NCBI GenBank assembly: GCA_016869235.1
Contig: VGER01000006.1
Span: 1 to 56,179, forward strand
Direction: 5' to 3'
Source: Alphaproteobacteria bacterium
GTDB taxonomy: Bacteria; Pseudomonadota; Alphaproteobacteria; UBA2966; CAIVPW01
DNA length: 56,179 nucleotides
The position numbers were made by a program, and so were the translations under genes. This document shows positions 8,804 to 17,847 of the stretch, one piece after another (within the stretch, counting starts at the first letter, position 1; each line of letters starts with the position of its first letter). The notes under the pieces were generated by a model that was not told the DNA's origin, searched no databases, and saw only the letters and a list, made by a program, of their open reading frames with translations.

Positions 8804-9878
8804 TCTTCGCCGTCCTGTCCGCCGTCGTCGTCGCGCTCGTCGCCGCGCTCGTCTACGAGGCACGCGCGCGCCGTACCGACCGGCGCACGACCGCGCAAGA
8901 GATCAAGACGCTGCGCGCGGCCGCCGAGCAGGCCGAGCAGACCCGCGCTGACCTCTCCGAGCTGCGCTCCGCGATCGGTTTCGAGGATGGCGGGAGCGCC
9001 GCCGACCTCATCGGCGATATGCGCACTATCAAGGGCCTCTTGAAAAAGATGACTGACCGCAGCGCCGCCGCACGCGAGCGCGCGGCCGGTGCGCTTGCCC
9101 GCAGCGCCGCCGCCGACGCAGTCACCGAGAAGCTCTCCGACGCGCAGGTGCTCGACATCGTGCGCAGCGCCATCGAGGGCAATCGCGTCGACCTCTATCT
9201 GCAGCCGATCGTCACGTTGCCGCAACGCAAGGTGCGTTTCTACGAAGCGTTCGGGCGCATCCGCACCGAGAGGGCACTGTCCTCCTGCCCGAGCAGTACC
9301 GTGGCGTGGCGCTGGAGCGCGGGCTTTTGCCGACCATCGAGAACCTCCTGCTGTTCCGTTGCATGCAATCGGTGCGCCGCGCCTGGCGCGACAAGCTCGA
9401 GGTCGGTTTCTTCTACAATCTCGCCCGCGAGGCGCTCGAGGACCCCGAGTTCTTCCCGCAGTTCGTCGATTTCCTCGAGCGCAACAAGGACCTCGCCGGC
9501 AGTCTCATCTTCGAGCTGCCTCAGGCCCACGCCCAGGACGCGCGCCTGATGGCCAATCTCGCCACCTTGCGCAAGCTCGGCTTCACCTTCTCGGCCGACA
9601 ACGTCACCGCTGTCGCCGACACCGAGATCGTCACGCTGGCGCGCCACGGCTTCCGCCATGTGAAGATCAACGCCGCCGAGATGCTGGCGCAAGAGAAAGC
9701 GCCGCGCACTGCCCTGCACGTGGCCGAATGGTCCGAGCGGTGCAAGCGCGGCGGCATGGAGCTGATCGCCGAGAAGTTCGAGGAAGAATCCCAGGCAGTG
9801 CGCCTGATGGAGCTCAACGTCGCGCTTGCCCAGGGTTTCCTGTTCGGCGAGCCGCGGCCGCTCCGGGAACGAACCTAA
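8794..9878 (+). pseudogene. EAL-domain protein with N-terminal membrane helix, frameshifted
   Basis: The first frame (from 8794) gives a membrane helix (residues about 1-22), a coiled-coil linker and the start of an EAL domain (DLYLQPIV). At about 9270-9273 the reading frame shifts by -1, and the rest (PEQYRGVALERGLLPTIENL to the stop at 9878) continues in the next frame. The combined protein would be about 360 residues. The EAL signature reads EAF, so catalytic c-di-GMP hydrolysis is doubtful even if the frame were restored. A single missing base would explain the break. Either a true pseudogene or a sequencing indel. Confidence 0.75.
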
Positions 9879-9891
9879 GAAAGACTCCATC

Positions 9892-9919
9892 CCGCGGGTT
9901 CGGGGGAGGGTAGGGTGGG
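9892..9919. repeat. Dispersed repeat, family B, degenerate copy
   Basis: The C/G-rich run CCCGCGGGTTCGGGGGAGGG with following TAGGGTGGGGG resembles the right arm of the family B repeat seen clearly at 10810-10848 and 17732-17771. It lies between the EAL gene and the HAD gene. The match is partial. Confidence 0.4.
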
Positions 9920-9926
9920 GGCGTCG

Positions 9927-10802
9927 ATGCCGTTCACGGTCTTGCAGGGCATCTCCGAGCTCGCGTCGAAATACGACGCCGCCATCCTCGACCTGTGGGG
10001 CGTGCTCCACGACGGCGAGAAGCCGACGCCCGGCGCGCTGCGCTGTCTTGCCCAGATGCGGTCTGCCGGCTGGCATCTCGTCGTGCTGTCGAACGCGCCG
10101 CGCACGTTGGATTCGGTACGCAAGCAGGTGGCCGGCTTCGGCATTCCGCCCGACACGTACGATGCGGTGGTCACCTCTGGCGACCTCGCCCGCACCGCGC
10201 TCGCTGAGCGCAGCGATCCTTGGCACGCGCGGCTCGGCCGGCGCTTCTATCACCTCGGGCCGGAGCGCGACTGGGGCCTGCTCGCGGGCCTCGACTACGA
10301 GCAGGCGCAGACGCCCGAGCGCGCGCACTTCATCCTGAACACGGGCCTGTTCGACGACGAGACCGAGACGGCGGCCGACTACGCCGGCCTCTTGGACCTC
10401 GCCAAGCGCAAGCATCTGCCGATGCTGTGCGCCAACCCCGACCGCTGGGTGTACCGCGGCAACAAGCGCCTGCCGTGCGCCGGCGCGATCGGTGAGGCCT
10501 ACCACGCCATCGGCGGCGACTGCGCCTACCACGGCAAGCCGTTTCCCGCGGCCTACAAGGCGTGCTTCGCCCAGACACGCGGCGTCGAGCCGCGCCGCGT
10601 GCTCGCCGTCGGCGACAGCATCACCACCGACATCGCCGGCGCCAACGCCGCCGGCATCGACTCGGTGCTGGTGCTGGCCGGGCTGCATGCCGAGGAGTTC
10701 GGCGCCCGTCCCGGCGGGAGCCTCGACCTCGCCGCGGTCGAGGCCGCCGCGGTGCGTCTTGGCGCCCGCCCCACCGCCGTCATCCACGAGTTCCAGTGGT
10801 AA
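9927..10802 (+). CDS. HAD-superfamily IIA hydrolase (TIGR01459-like)
   Basis: 291 residues. The motif I aspartates appear in AAILDLWGVLHDG (about residue 25), motif II in VVLSNAPR, and motif III/IV in AVGDSITTDIAGANAAGIDS near residue 230. The capped subfamily IIA includes NagD-like and phosphoglycolate-type phosphatases; the alphaproteobacterial TIGR01459 group has no assigned substrate. The ATG at 9927 was preferred over the GTG at 9915, which lies inside a repeat. Cytoplasmic. Confidence 0.88.
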   Translation: MPFTVLQGISELASKYDAAILDLWGVLHDGEKPTPGALRCLAQMRSAGWHLVVLSNAPRTLDSVRKQVAGFGIPPDTYDAVVTSGDLARTALAERSDPWHARLGRRFYHLGPERDWGLLAGLDYEQAQTPERAHFILNTGLFDDETETAADYAGLLDLAKRKHLPMLCANPDRWVYRGNKRLPCAGAIGEAYHAIGGDCAYHGKPFPAAYKACFAQTRGVEPRRVLAVGDSITTDIAGANAAGIDSVLVLAGLHAEEFGARPGGSLDLAAVEAAAVRLGARPTAVIHEFQW

Positions 10803-10809
10803 CATTGCA

Positions 10810-10848
10810 CCCTCTCCCGCTTGCGGCAGAGGGCAGGGTGAGGGTGTA
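10810..10848. repeat. Dispersed palindromic repeat, family B, copy 1
   Basis: ACCCTCTCCCGCTTGCGGCA followed by GAGGGCAGGGTGAGGGTGT. The arms ACCCTCTCCC and GGGTGAGGGT are loosely inverted. A close copy is at 17732-17771. Both lie between genes. Such elements are common in alphaproteobacteria and are probably non-autonomous mobile repeats. Confidence 0.7.
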
Positions 10849-10866
10849 ACCGCGAACTCGTTGCAG

Positions 10867-11268
10867 ATGGATCAATCCCAAATCGAGCAGATCGTCCGCG
10901 ATCACAAGCGGTGGCTGGCCGACGACGGCGGCGAGCAGGCGCGTCTCACCGGCAAGGACCTTTCCGGCGCGAAGCTGCAGGGCGCCAACCTGAAGCGCGC
11001 CGTGATGACCAAGGTGAACCTCGAGGGCGCTGACCTGCGCGAGGTGGATTTCACCGACGCCAAGCTCGATGAGGCCAACCTCAAGAACGCCAACCTCAGG
11101 GGCGCGCGGCTGCGCGACGCCGACCTCTCGGGCGCCGACCTGCGCTTCGCCGACCTGCGCAACGCCGATGCCGCCGGCGCAGAAGTGTCCGGCGCCAGGC
11201 TCAAGGGCGCGGTCATCACGCCCGAAGCCTTGCACCGGCTGATGGGCTGCCGGGCGGAGACGTTCTGA
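10867..11268 (+). CDS. Pentapeptide-repeat protein
   Basis: 133 residues. After a short helical start (MDQSQIEQIVRDHKRWL), residues about 30-115 are tandem A(D/N)Lxx pentapeptides (for example LSGAKLQGANL, LRGARLRDADL), which fold into a right-handed quadrilateral beta-helix. At least 15 repeats are visible. No signal peptide. The function of such cytoplasmic proteins is usually unknown, though some mimic DNA and bind gyrase. There is no topoisomerase gene nearby to support that here. Confidence 0.88.
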   Translation: MDQSQIEQIVRDHKRWLADDGGEQARLTGKDLSGAKLQGANLKRAVMTKVNLEGADLREVDFTDAKLDEANLKNANLRGARLRDADLSGADLRFADLRNADAAGAEVSGARLKGAVITPEALHRLMGCRAETF

Positions 11269-11277
11269 AGAACCTCC

Positions 11278-11335
11278 TCATGCTGAGCGTGCCGAAGCAT
11301 GAGTGCCTCGTCCTTCGACAGGCTCAGGACGATGC
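11278..11335. repeat. Dispersed palindromic repeat, family A, copy 2
   Basis: TCATGCTGAGCGTGCCGAAG and CCTTCGACAGGCTCAGGACG face each other in the gap between the pentapeptide gene and sdhB, which converge. Same arms as at 1894-1958. It may contribute a transcript end for both genes. Confidence 0.75.
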
Positions 11336-11341
11336 CCTCCT

Positions 11342-12124
11342 TTAGCCTCGCCGCTCCACCATCAGCTTCTTGATGGCGCCGATCGCCTTGGCGGGGTTCA
11401 GCCCCTTCGGGCAGGTCGACGTGCAGTTCATGATGGTGTGGCAGCGGTAGAGCCGGAACGGGTCCTCGAGGTAGTCGAGGCGGTCGCCGGTGTGCTCGTC
11501 GCGCGAGTCGACGATCCAGCGGTACGCTTGCAGCAGCGTCGCCGGCCCCAGGAAGCGCTCGGAATTCCACCAGTAGCTCGGGCAGGCGGTCGAGCAGCAC
11601 GCGCACAGGATGCACTCCCACAGGCCGTCGAGCCTGGCGCGGTCATCCGGCGATTGGCGCCGCTCCTTGGCCGGCGGCGGCGCCGAGTCGGCGGAGAGCC
11701 ACGGCTGGATCGAGGCGTACTGGGCGAAGAACGGCGTCAGGTCGCTCACCAGGTCCTTGATGACGGCGAGGTGCGGCAGGGGATAGATGGTCACGTCGCC
11801 GCCGATGTCCTCGATCGGCTTCACGCAGGCGAGCGTGTTGGTGCCATCGATGTTCATGGAGCAGCTGCCGCACACGCCCTCGCGGCACGAGCGGCGGAAG
11901 GTGAGCGTTGCGTCGATTTCGTCCTTGATCTTGTTCAAGGCGTCCAAGACCATCGGTCCGCACGCGGCGAGGTCGACCTCGAAGGTGTCGAGGCTCGGGT
12001 TGCCACCGGCCTCCGGGTCCCAGCGATAGACGCGGAACCGGCGCACGTGCGCGGTGCCCGCCGCGGCCTTGTGGGTGCGGCCGCGGTGGACCTTGGAGTT
12101 CTTGGGCAGAGTTAAGGCGACCAT
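11342..12124 (-). CDS. sdhB: Succinate dehydrogenase iron-sulfur subunit
   Basis: 260 residues. Carries electrons from SdhA FAD to ubiquinone in complex II on the cytoplasmic face of the membrane. All three cluster motifs are visible: CREGVCGSC for [2Fe-2S], [16 protein letters not shown] for [4Fe-4S], and [17 protein letters not shown] spanning the [3Fe-4S] and last [4Fe-4S] ligands. The ATG at 12124 ([12 protein letters not shown]) follows GTAGGAGAG. Last gene of sdhCDAB, 64 bases after sdhA. Confidence 0.97.
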   Translation of the reverse strand: MVALTLPKNSKVHRGRTHKAAAGTAHVRRFRVYRWDPEAGGNPSLDTFEVDLAACGPMVLDALNKIKDEIDATLTFRRSCREGVCGSCSMNIDGTNTLACVKPIEDIGGDVTIYPLPHLAVIKDLVSDLTPFFAQYASIQPWLSADSAPPPAKERRQSPDDRARLDGLWECILCACCSTACPSYWWNSERFLGPATLLQAYRWIVDSRDEHTGDRLDYLEDPFRLYRCHTIMNCTSTCPKGLNPAKAIGAIKKLMVERRG

Positions 12125-12188
12125 CTCTCCTACTATAGCCGTGCGTCGCGCCGTAGGCGCGCCAGGCAAGAGGCACACACGAAGATCG

Positions 12189-13973
12189 CTAGTAGACTCG
12201 TGCGCGCGGTGGGAACGCGCGCGCGTCCTCGCTGAGCGCCTTGAGGTGCACGGGCCGGTAGCCGATGGTCACGGATGCATCTGGCTTGACCCATGCCAGC
12301 GTGTGCTTGAGCCAGCGCTCGTCGTCGCGCTTGGGGTGATCCTCGCGCGCGTGGGCGCCGCGGCTCTCGGTGCGGTTGCGCGCCGAGTGGATCGTGGCGA
12401 CCGCCAGATGCAGCAGGTTGTCGAGCTCCAATGTCTCGACCAAATCCGAGTTCCAGATCAGCGAGCGGTCGGACACGCGGATATCCGCCATGTCGCGCCA
12501 CACTTGGCCGATCTCTGCGATGCCGGCGTCGAGGTGCCCCGTCTCGCGGAAGACGGCGCAGTGGGTCTGCATGATCTTCTGCATGCGGCGGCGCAGCGTC
12601 GCCGTGGGGATGGCGCCGTTGGCGTGGCGCAGATTGTCGAGGCGCGCGACCGCCTCCTCGCCGGCGCTCTTGGGCAGCTCGGCGTGCGGCGCACCCGCCT
12701 TCACGCTCGCCGACGCGTGCTTAGCTGCGGCGCGGCCGAACACGACCAGGTCGAGGAGCGAGTTGGAGCCGAGCCGGTTGGCGCCGTGCACGGAGACGCA
12801 GGCGCCTTCGCCGATCGCCATCAGGCCCGGCACCGTCGCCTCGAGCTGGTCGCCTTTCGGCGCGACCACCTCGCCGCGGATGTTCGCGGGAATGCCACCC
12901 ATGTTGTAGTGGCAGGTCGGCACCACCGGCAGCGGCTGCTCCGTCGCGTCGACGCCGGCGAACACGCGGCCGTTCTTCACTACGCCGGGCAGGCGCTGCT
13001 GCAGCATCTCCTTGCCGAGGTGGCTCACATCCAGATGGATGTAGTCCTTGTTCGGCCCACAGCCGCGCCCCTCGCGGATCTCGAGGGTGATGGCGCGGCT
13101 CACCACGTCGCGGCTCGCCAAGTCCTTCGCCGTCGGCGCATAGCGCGCCATGAAGCGCTCGCCCTCCGCGTTCACCAGGACGCCGCCTTCGCCGCGCGCC
13201 GCCTCCGACACCAGCACGCCCGAGCCATAGATGCCGGTGGGGTGGAACTGGACGAACTCGGCGTCCTGCACCGGCAGGCCGGCGCGCAGCGCCATGCCGC
13301 CGCCATCGCCGGTACACGTGTGCGCCGCCGTGGTGGACTGGTAGATGCGTCCGTAGCCGCCGGTCGCCAGCACCACCACGTGGGCGCGGAAGCGATGCAG
13401 GCTGCCGTCCTCCAGCCCCCAGGCCATCACGCCGCGGCAGGCGCCCTCGTCCATGATCAGGTCGATGGCGAAGTGCTCGATGAAGAACTTGGCGTCGTGC
13501 TTGAGCGACTGCTGGTAGAGGGCGTGCAGGATGGCGTGGCCGGTGCGGTCGGCGGCGGCGCAGGTGCGCTGCGCCTGGCCCTGGCCGAAGTGCGTGGTCA
13601 TACCGCCGAACGCGCGCTGGTAGATGCGCCCGTCCTCGGTGCGCGAGAACGGCACGCCGTAGTGCTCGAGCTCGATTACCGCGCCCGGCCCCTCGCGGCA
13701 CATGTACTCGATGGCGTCCTGGTCGCCGAGCCAGTCCGACCCCTTCACGGTGTCGTACATGTGCCAGCGCCAGTCGTCCTCGCCCATGTTGCCGAGCGCC
13801 GCCGAGATGCCGCCTTGGGCTGCCACGGTGTGGGAGCGCGTCGGGAATACCTTGGTGATGTTGGCGGTGCGTAAGCCCGCCTCGGCGAGGCCCATCGTGG
13901 CGCGCAGGCCCGCGCCGCCGGCGCCCACGACCACGGCGTCGTAGGCGTGATCCTGGATCGTGTAGGCGGCCAC
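12189..13973 (-). CDS. sdhA: Succinate dehydrogenase flavoprotein subunit
   Basis: 594 residues from a GTG at 13973, which overlaps the sdhD stop (TAGTG). The dinucleotide-binding motif GAGGAGLRA is at about 17-25, the covalent FAD histidine is His48 in [11 protein letters not shown], and the active-site segment [21 protein letters not shown] is intact. It oxidises succinate to fumarate in the TCA cycle. Length matches the family. An upstream open frame to 14282 is not part of the gene. Confidence 0.96.
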   Translation of the reverse strand: MAAYTIQDHAYDAVVVGAGGAGLRATMGLAEAGLRTANITKVFPTRSHTVAAQGGISAALGNMGEDDWRWHMYDTVKGSDWLGDQDAIEYMCREGPGAVIELEHYGVPFSRTEDGRIYQRAFGGMTTHFGQGQAQRTCAAADRTGHAILHALYQQSLKHDAKFFIEHFAIDLIMDEGACRGVMAWGLEDGSLHRFRAHVVVLATGGYGRIYQSTTAAHTCTGDGGGMALRAGLPVQDAEFVQFHPTGIYGSGVLVSEAARGEGGVLVNAEGERFMARYAPTAKDLASRDVVSRAITLEIREGRGCGPNKDYIHLDVSHLGKEMLQQRLPGVVKNGRVFAGVDATEQPLPVVPTCHYNMGGIPANIRGEVVAPKGDQLEATVPGLMAIGEGACVSVHGANRLGSNSLLDLVVFGRAAAKHASASVKAGAPHAELPKSAGEEAVARLDNLRHANGAIPTATLRRRMQKIMQTHCAVFRETGHLDAGIAEIGQVWRDMADIRVSDRSLIWNSDLVETLELDNLLHLAVATIHSARNRTESRGAHAREDHPKRDDERWLKHTLAWVKPDASVTIGYRPVHLKALSEDARAFPPRARVY

Positions 13974-14347
13974 TAGAGGGCCAGCTTCAGCACGGCGAAG
14001 GCCGACACGGCGGCGATGACCGCAGCGCCGAACAGGTTGGCCATGCGCGAGGCGATCTTGAGGCCTTCGCTGTGCACGTAGTCGTCGATAACCACGTCGG
14101 CGCCGATCTTGAAGTGGTAGAGCGCGGTGCCGATGGCGAGCGTGAGGCCGACGGCGTTCAACGGACGCGCGACCCACGCCGAGAAGTGTGCGTGGTCGGC
14201 GCCGGTCATGGCGACGAGCGCGCCGCCGAGCCACACCGAAAGTGGAATGAGCGCGACCGCGGTGACGCGTTGCAGCCACCAATGCTGCGTTCCCGCGCGC
14301 GCGCTGCCCAATCCGCGCGCGGCTCCCACCGGCGAGCGCAGCGTCAT
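13973..14347 (-). CDS. sdhD: Succinate dehydrogenase membrane anchor subunit
   Basis: 124 residues with three hydrophobic helices (about 30-50, 63-82, 98-120). The conserved [18 protein letters not shown] segment holds the haem b and quinone-site residues. It anchors SdhAB to the inner membrane. 25 bases after sdhC and overlapping sdhA. Confidence 0.93.
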   Translation of the reverse strand: MTLRSPVGAARGLGSARAGTQHWWLQRVTAVALIPLSVWLGGALVAMTGADHAHFSAWVARPLNAVGLTLAIGTALYHFKIGADVVIDDYVHSEGLKIASRMANLFGAAVIAAVSAFAVLKLAL

Positions 14348-14372
14348 GTCGCGCCCTTCCTGGCGCGCCCCG

Positions 14373-14768
14373 TCATAGCGCGCCCCGCGCTGCGTAGCCC
14401 GCCATCCACGCCAGCAGCGTCAGGGCGATCGCCGCCATCAGCGAGATCCAGCCCGACGCGTGCGCCGTGCGCAGCGAATAGCCGAAGCCGAAATCCCAGG
14501 CGAGGTGCCGAATGCCGTTGCACAGGTGATAGAACAGGCTGAAGGTGAACCCGAGCACGACGAAGCGTCCCGGGATCGATCCGGTGAAGGCGCGCACGCT
14601 GGCGAAGGCATCCGGACCCGTCGCCGCCGCCGCCAGCCACCATGTCAGCAGCACGAGGCCCGCGCCGAGCCCGAGACCGGTGAGCCGGTGCAGGATGGAC
14701 AGCGCCATCGTCCACTGGAAGCGGTAGACGGACAGATGCGGAGATAACGGCCGCTGCGGCGTGACCAT
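14373..14768 (-). CDS. sdhC: Succinate dehydrogenase cytochrome b556 subunit
   Basis: 131 residues, three membrane helices. The family signature RPLSPHLSVYRF and SILHRLTG (quinone-binding Ser/Arg) is followed by FYHLCNGIRHLAWD with the haem-ligand histidine. The ATG at 14768 gives MVTPQRPLSPHL, the expected N-terminus. First gene of sdhCDAB; only 10 bases separate it from the methyltransferase gene upstream. Confidence 0.94.
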   Translation of the reverse strand: MVTPQRPLSPHLSVYRFQWTMALSILHRLTGLGLGAGLVLLTWWLAAAATGPDAFASVRAFTGSIPGRFVVLGFTFSLFYHLCNGIRHLAWDFGFGYSLRTAHASGWISLMAAIALTLLAWMAGYAARGAL

Positions 14769-14778
14769 GGCGGGGAGA

Positions 14779-15804
14779 TTAGCGGACCTCGGTGGCCAGC
14801 AGCACCTTATAGCGCGGCGTCTCCGCCAGCACCTGGCGAGCGGCAAAGTGCGCATCCAGGGTGCGCTCGTAGGCCATTTGCCGGTTGGCCACCAGCACCA
14901 GGCCGCCGCCCGGCTTGAGCGCCCGGGCCGCGGCGACCAGCACCGCGCGGCCCAAGTCCGGCTCGGCGCCGACGCCAGCGTGGAACGGCGGGTTGGTGAC
15001 GATCCAATCGTAGGGGCCCGCCCCGCCCTCCGTGGCGAGGTCGCGCCACAGGAACCTCGCACGTGGATCGGCCACGTTGGCCTTGGCGGCCTCGAGGGCA
15101 CTCCACTCGGCGTCGATCAGGTCGAGACTCGCCACGGCGTGGCGGCGCCGCAGCACCTCGGCGGCGAGGTAACCCCACCCGCAGCCGAAGTCGGCGACGC
15201 GGCCGGCCAGCTCGTCCGGCAGGTGATCGGCCAGCAGCTGCGAGCCTTCGTCGACGCGGTCCCAGGCGAAGACGCCGGGCGCCGCGACGTGTCCGTCGGG
15301 CGCCACCCTTCGCAGCGCGCCCTCTGCCTGCCAGTCCGCCAACACCGGCGGCAGCGCCTCGGGCCGCCGCAGCCAGAATGCGCGCTGGTGCGCGGCGAAG
15401 CGCTGACCCTCCAGCGCGATGGTGGCGCCGACTCGTTTCTGCACGCTCAGCGCGCCGGCGTCGCGGGCGCCCGCGCATGCCAGCACGCCGCCCGGCGCCA
15501 CCATGGCAGCCGCGCGTGCGACGGCGGCAAGCGCGGCTGCCTTGTGCTTGGTGAGCAGCACCAGGCCCGCGTCGAACGCGCCGCCGGCCTGCACGCGCAC
15601 GTCGCAGCTCAGGCGCGCCAGAGCGTCGTGACGTCCCTTGTGGGTCTGCTCGCACACCAGCGCGCGGCGCCACTCGGCGTCGAGTGCAGGACTGGCGACG
15701 GCATTCAGGAACACGCCGCGGCCCGGCCCCGGCCGCGGCAAGCCGGCCGCCGCGAACGTCTCGAGCAGGACGCGCGTGCCGGCCGCGGCTTCGGCGTCGC
15801 TCAC
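14779..15804 (-). CDS. RsmC/RlmG-like rRNA guanine-N2 methyltransferase
   Basis: 341 residues from GTG at 15804. The N-terminal half is the degenerate methyltransferase-like domain of the RsmC family. The C-terminal half is the active Rossmann domain, with the SAM motif VADFGCGWGYLAAE (about residue 205) and catalytic NPPFH (about 275), typical of enzymes that methylate guanine N2 in rRNA. RsmC modifies 16S G1207 and RlmG 23S G1835; the sequence alone does not decide between them. The start lies just after the MFS stop. Confidence 0.85.
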   Translation of the reverse strand: MSDAEAAAGTRVLLETFAAAGLPRPGPGRGVFLNAVASPALDAEWRRALVCEQTHKGRHDALARLSCDVRVQAGGAFDAGLVLLTKHKAAALAAVARAAAMVAPGGVLACAGARDAGALSVQKRVGATIALEGQRFAAHQRAFWLRRPEALPPVLADWQAEGALRRVAPDGHVAAPGVFAWDRVDEGSQLLADHLPDELAGRVADFGCGWGYLAAEVLRRRHAVASLDLIDAEWSALEAAKANVADPRARFLWRDLATEGGAGPYDWIVTNPPFHAGVGAEPDLGRAVLVAAARALKPGGGLVLVANRQMAYERTLDAHFAARQVLAETPRYKVLLATEVR

Positions 15805-15805
15805 C

Positions 15806-17041
15806 TCACGAAGCGGGCACCGCCGCGCGCCGCGGCGCGACGAAGAACAGCACCGCCCACGACGCGCCGATCGACACCGCTCCCATCACGAACGGCGTGT
15901 GGATGTCGAACACCGCCGAGCCGAGGCCGCCGATCGCCGGCGCCAGCGCGCTGCCCAGCGCCATCAGCGAGCCGTTGATGCCGAGCGCCACGCCTTGCCG
16001 TTCGGCGGGCACCGCGCGGCTGATGATCGCCGTCATGTTCGCCATGGTCAGGCCCTGGGGAATGGCGGTGAGGGGGATCATCATCATCACCATCCACACG
16101 CTCGGCAGGAACGAGAACGTCGCCATGCTGAACGCCACCATCAGCATCGAGACGCGCACGATGGCGCGCTCGCTGTAGCGCGGCGTCAGCAGGCGCAGCA
16201 CGACGAGTTGGGCGAACGAGACGCACACGCCGACCGCGGCGAACGCCATGCCCACTTGTGCCGCGCTGAACCCAAGCTCGTTGACCAGGAACACACCGTA
16301 GAACGGCGGCAGGAATCCGAAGCCCAGCAGGTAGAGGAACGACGCGAGGTAGAGCGGCCGTATGTGCGCGTCCTCGAGCGCGGCACGGATGTTGCGCGCG
16401 CTTCGCCACAAGGTGAACGGCTGGCGCACCACGTGCTGCGGGTTGGTCTCGGGCAGGAACACGGCCAGGAACGCCACGTTCAGGAGGCCGAGCGCGCTCG
16501 CCACCCAGAACGGCATGGCGGGGTCCGCCGACACGCCGGCGATCCAACCCGCCAGCAGCGGCCCCAGGATGAAGCCGATGCCGAACGCCGCGCCGATCAG
16601 GCCGAAGCTCTTGGCGCGGTCCTTCGGCGCGGTGACGTCGGCGATGGTCGCCTGGGCAATGGCGGTGTTGCCGGCGGCGATGCCGGCAATCGCGCGCGCG
16701 AACAGCAGCAGGCCGAGCGAGCCCAACTCGACGCCGATGCCGAACAGGATGTGGCTCGCCCCCAGCACCCCGACGCCGGTCAGCAGCAGGCGCTTGCGTC
16801 CGTAGAGGTCGGAAAGCTGGCCGAGAATCGGCGCCGCCAGGAACTGGGTGACGCCCCACAGCGCCGTCACCGCGCCGGCCATCAGGAACTGCATGCCCTT
16901 CGAATAGCCGTCGAGCACGAACGACGGCGACGACGGGTCGGTGAACAGCACCGGAATAATGGGGAACACCATGCCGAAGCCGATCATGTCGATCAGCAGC
17001 GTGGCGAAGAGGACCGGCAGCACGCGTGGCTGGGGATTCAA
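15806..17041 (-). CDS. MFS transporter, TetA/multidrug-like
   Basis: 411 residues and about 12 membrane helices. The inter-helix 2-3 motif LSDLYGRKRLLL is the MFS motif A, and the fifth helix carries GAAFGIGFILGPLLAG, the antiporter motif C of drug/proton exporters. The protein is closest to the TCR/Tet family. Substrate unknown. The start is TTG at 17041, preceded by GGAGATTT, because no ATG fits the conserved N-terminus (PVLFATLLIDMIGFG). Confidence 0.85.
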   Translation of the reverse strand: MNPQPRVLPVLFATLLIDMIGFGMVFPIIPVLFTDPSSPSFVLDGYSKGMQFLMAGAVTALWGVTQFLAAPILGQLSDLYGRKRLLLTGVGVLGASHILFGIGVELGSLGLLLFARAIAGIAAGNTAIAQATIADVTAPKDRAKSFGLIGAAFGIGFILGPLLAGWIAGVSADPAMPFWVASALGLLNVAFLAVFLPETNPQHVVRQPFTLWRSARNIRAALEDAHIRPLYLASFLYLLGFGFLPPFYGVFLVNELGFSAAQVGMAFAAVGVCVSFAQLVVLRLLTPRYSERAIVRVSMLMVAFSMATFSFLPSVWMVMMMIPLTAIPQGLTMANMTAIISRAVPAERQGVALGINGSLMALGSALAPAIGGLGSAVFDIHTPFVMGAVSIGASWAVLFFVAPRRAAVPAS

Positions 17042-17117
17042 CGAAATCTCCGGGGGAATTTGGGCGGTGGGCTGACGGGAACCTGATGCCGGTGTGGTCG
17101 CGGGTCAAGCCGTTCGG

Positions 17118-17720
17118 CTAGCTTGGCAATCGGCCGATCCCCGGCAGGAACCGCCCCACGCGCGCGGCATAGGCGCGGAACTCCTCGCCATACGTGCGCG
17201 TCAGGTATTTCTCCTCGAGCAATACTTGCTGGCGGAAGCCGATCAGCACCCCGATCCACAGCAGCAGCGACAGCATGGTGGGCAGCAGCAGGGCATAGCC
17301 GGCAATCGTCACGAAGATGCCGAGGTAGATCGGGTTGCGCGTGTAGCGGTAGAGCCCGCCGGTGACGAGTCCCGGCTTGGCGTGCTCGTCGATGCCCATG
17401 CGCCACGAACGCCCGAGGTCGAGCTGCGAGGCGATCAGCAATGCGATGCCGCCGAACTGCAACGCGGCGCCGGACAGGTTCGTTGCCGCGTTCGGTGCGA
17501 ACAGCAGGGCGAGCGGCTCCTTGCGAAATGCGTAGGTGAGCGCTTGGCCGCCGAACAGGAACGCCGCGCCGACGCCGATGGCGTCGCGCGCCTTCTGCCT
17601 CCAGTCGCCCGAGCGCAGGAACAGCACGCTGGTGCCGCCATAGCGCCGCCGGTGCAGCCACGGCCGCCACACCAGCACGCCGATCAGCGCGAGACAGCCG
17701 AGGAGCGGAAGCCAGCGCAT
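17118..17720 (-). CDS. Isoprenylcysteine carboxyl methyltransferase-like membrane protein
   Basis: 200 residues, about five membrane helices. The C-terminal part has the ICMT/phospholipid-methyltransferase pattern: GLYRYTRNPIYLGIF (about residue 120) and LLEEKYLTRTYGEEFRAY (about 170), the SAM-binding and catalytic region. Bacterial members methylate unknown membrane substrates. The ATG at 17720 was chosen because the upstream open frame lies inside a dispersed repeat. 76 bases before the MFS gene on the same strand. Confidence 0.8.
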   Translation of the reverse strand: MRWLPLLGCLALIGVLVWRPWLHRRRYGGTSVLFLRSGDWRQKARDAIGVGAAFLFGGQALTYAFRKEPLALLFAPNAATNLSGAALQFGGIALLIASQLDLGRSWRMGIDEHAKPGLVTGGLYRYTRNPIYLGIFVTIAGYALLLPTMLSLLLWIGVLIGFRQQVLLEEKYLTRTYGEEFRAYAARVGRFLPGIGRLPS

Positions 17721-17731
17721 CCCACCAGCAT

Positions 17732-17771
17732 ACCCCCTCCCGCCCCGCGGGAGAGGGCAGGGTGAGGGTGT
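17732..17771. repeat. Dispersed palindromic repeat, family B, copy 2
   Basis: ACCCCCTCCCGCCCCGCGGG then AGAGGGCAGGGTGAGGGTGT. Shares the right arm GAGGGCAGGGTGAGGGTGT exactly with the copy at 10810-10848. It lies immediately upstream of the ICMT-like gene and next to a family A repeat. Confidence 0.72.
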
Positions 17772-17780
17772 CCGAAGACT

Positions 17781-17809
17781 CCTCGTCCTGAGCCCGTCGA
17801 AGGACGAGA
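17781..17809. repeat. Dispersed palindromic repeat, family A, copy 3 (short)
   Basis: CCTCGTCCTGAGCCCGTCGA followed by AGGACGAG. The arms CTCGTCCT and AGGACGAG are inverted, and the core matches the right arms of the copies at 1935-1958 and 11308-11335. It is a single-arm version. Confidence 0.65.
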
Positions 17810-17847
17810 GCAAATTACGTTCTCAGGCCGCAAAAGTACCTGAGCCA

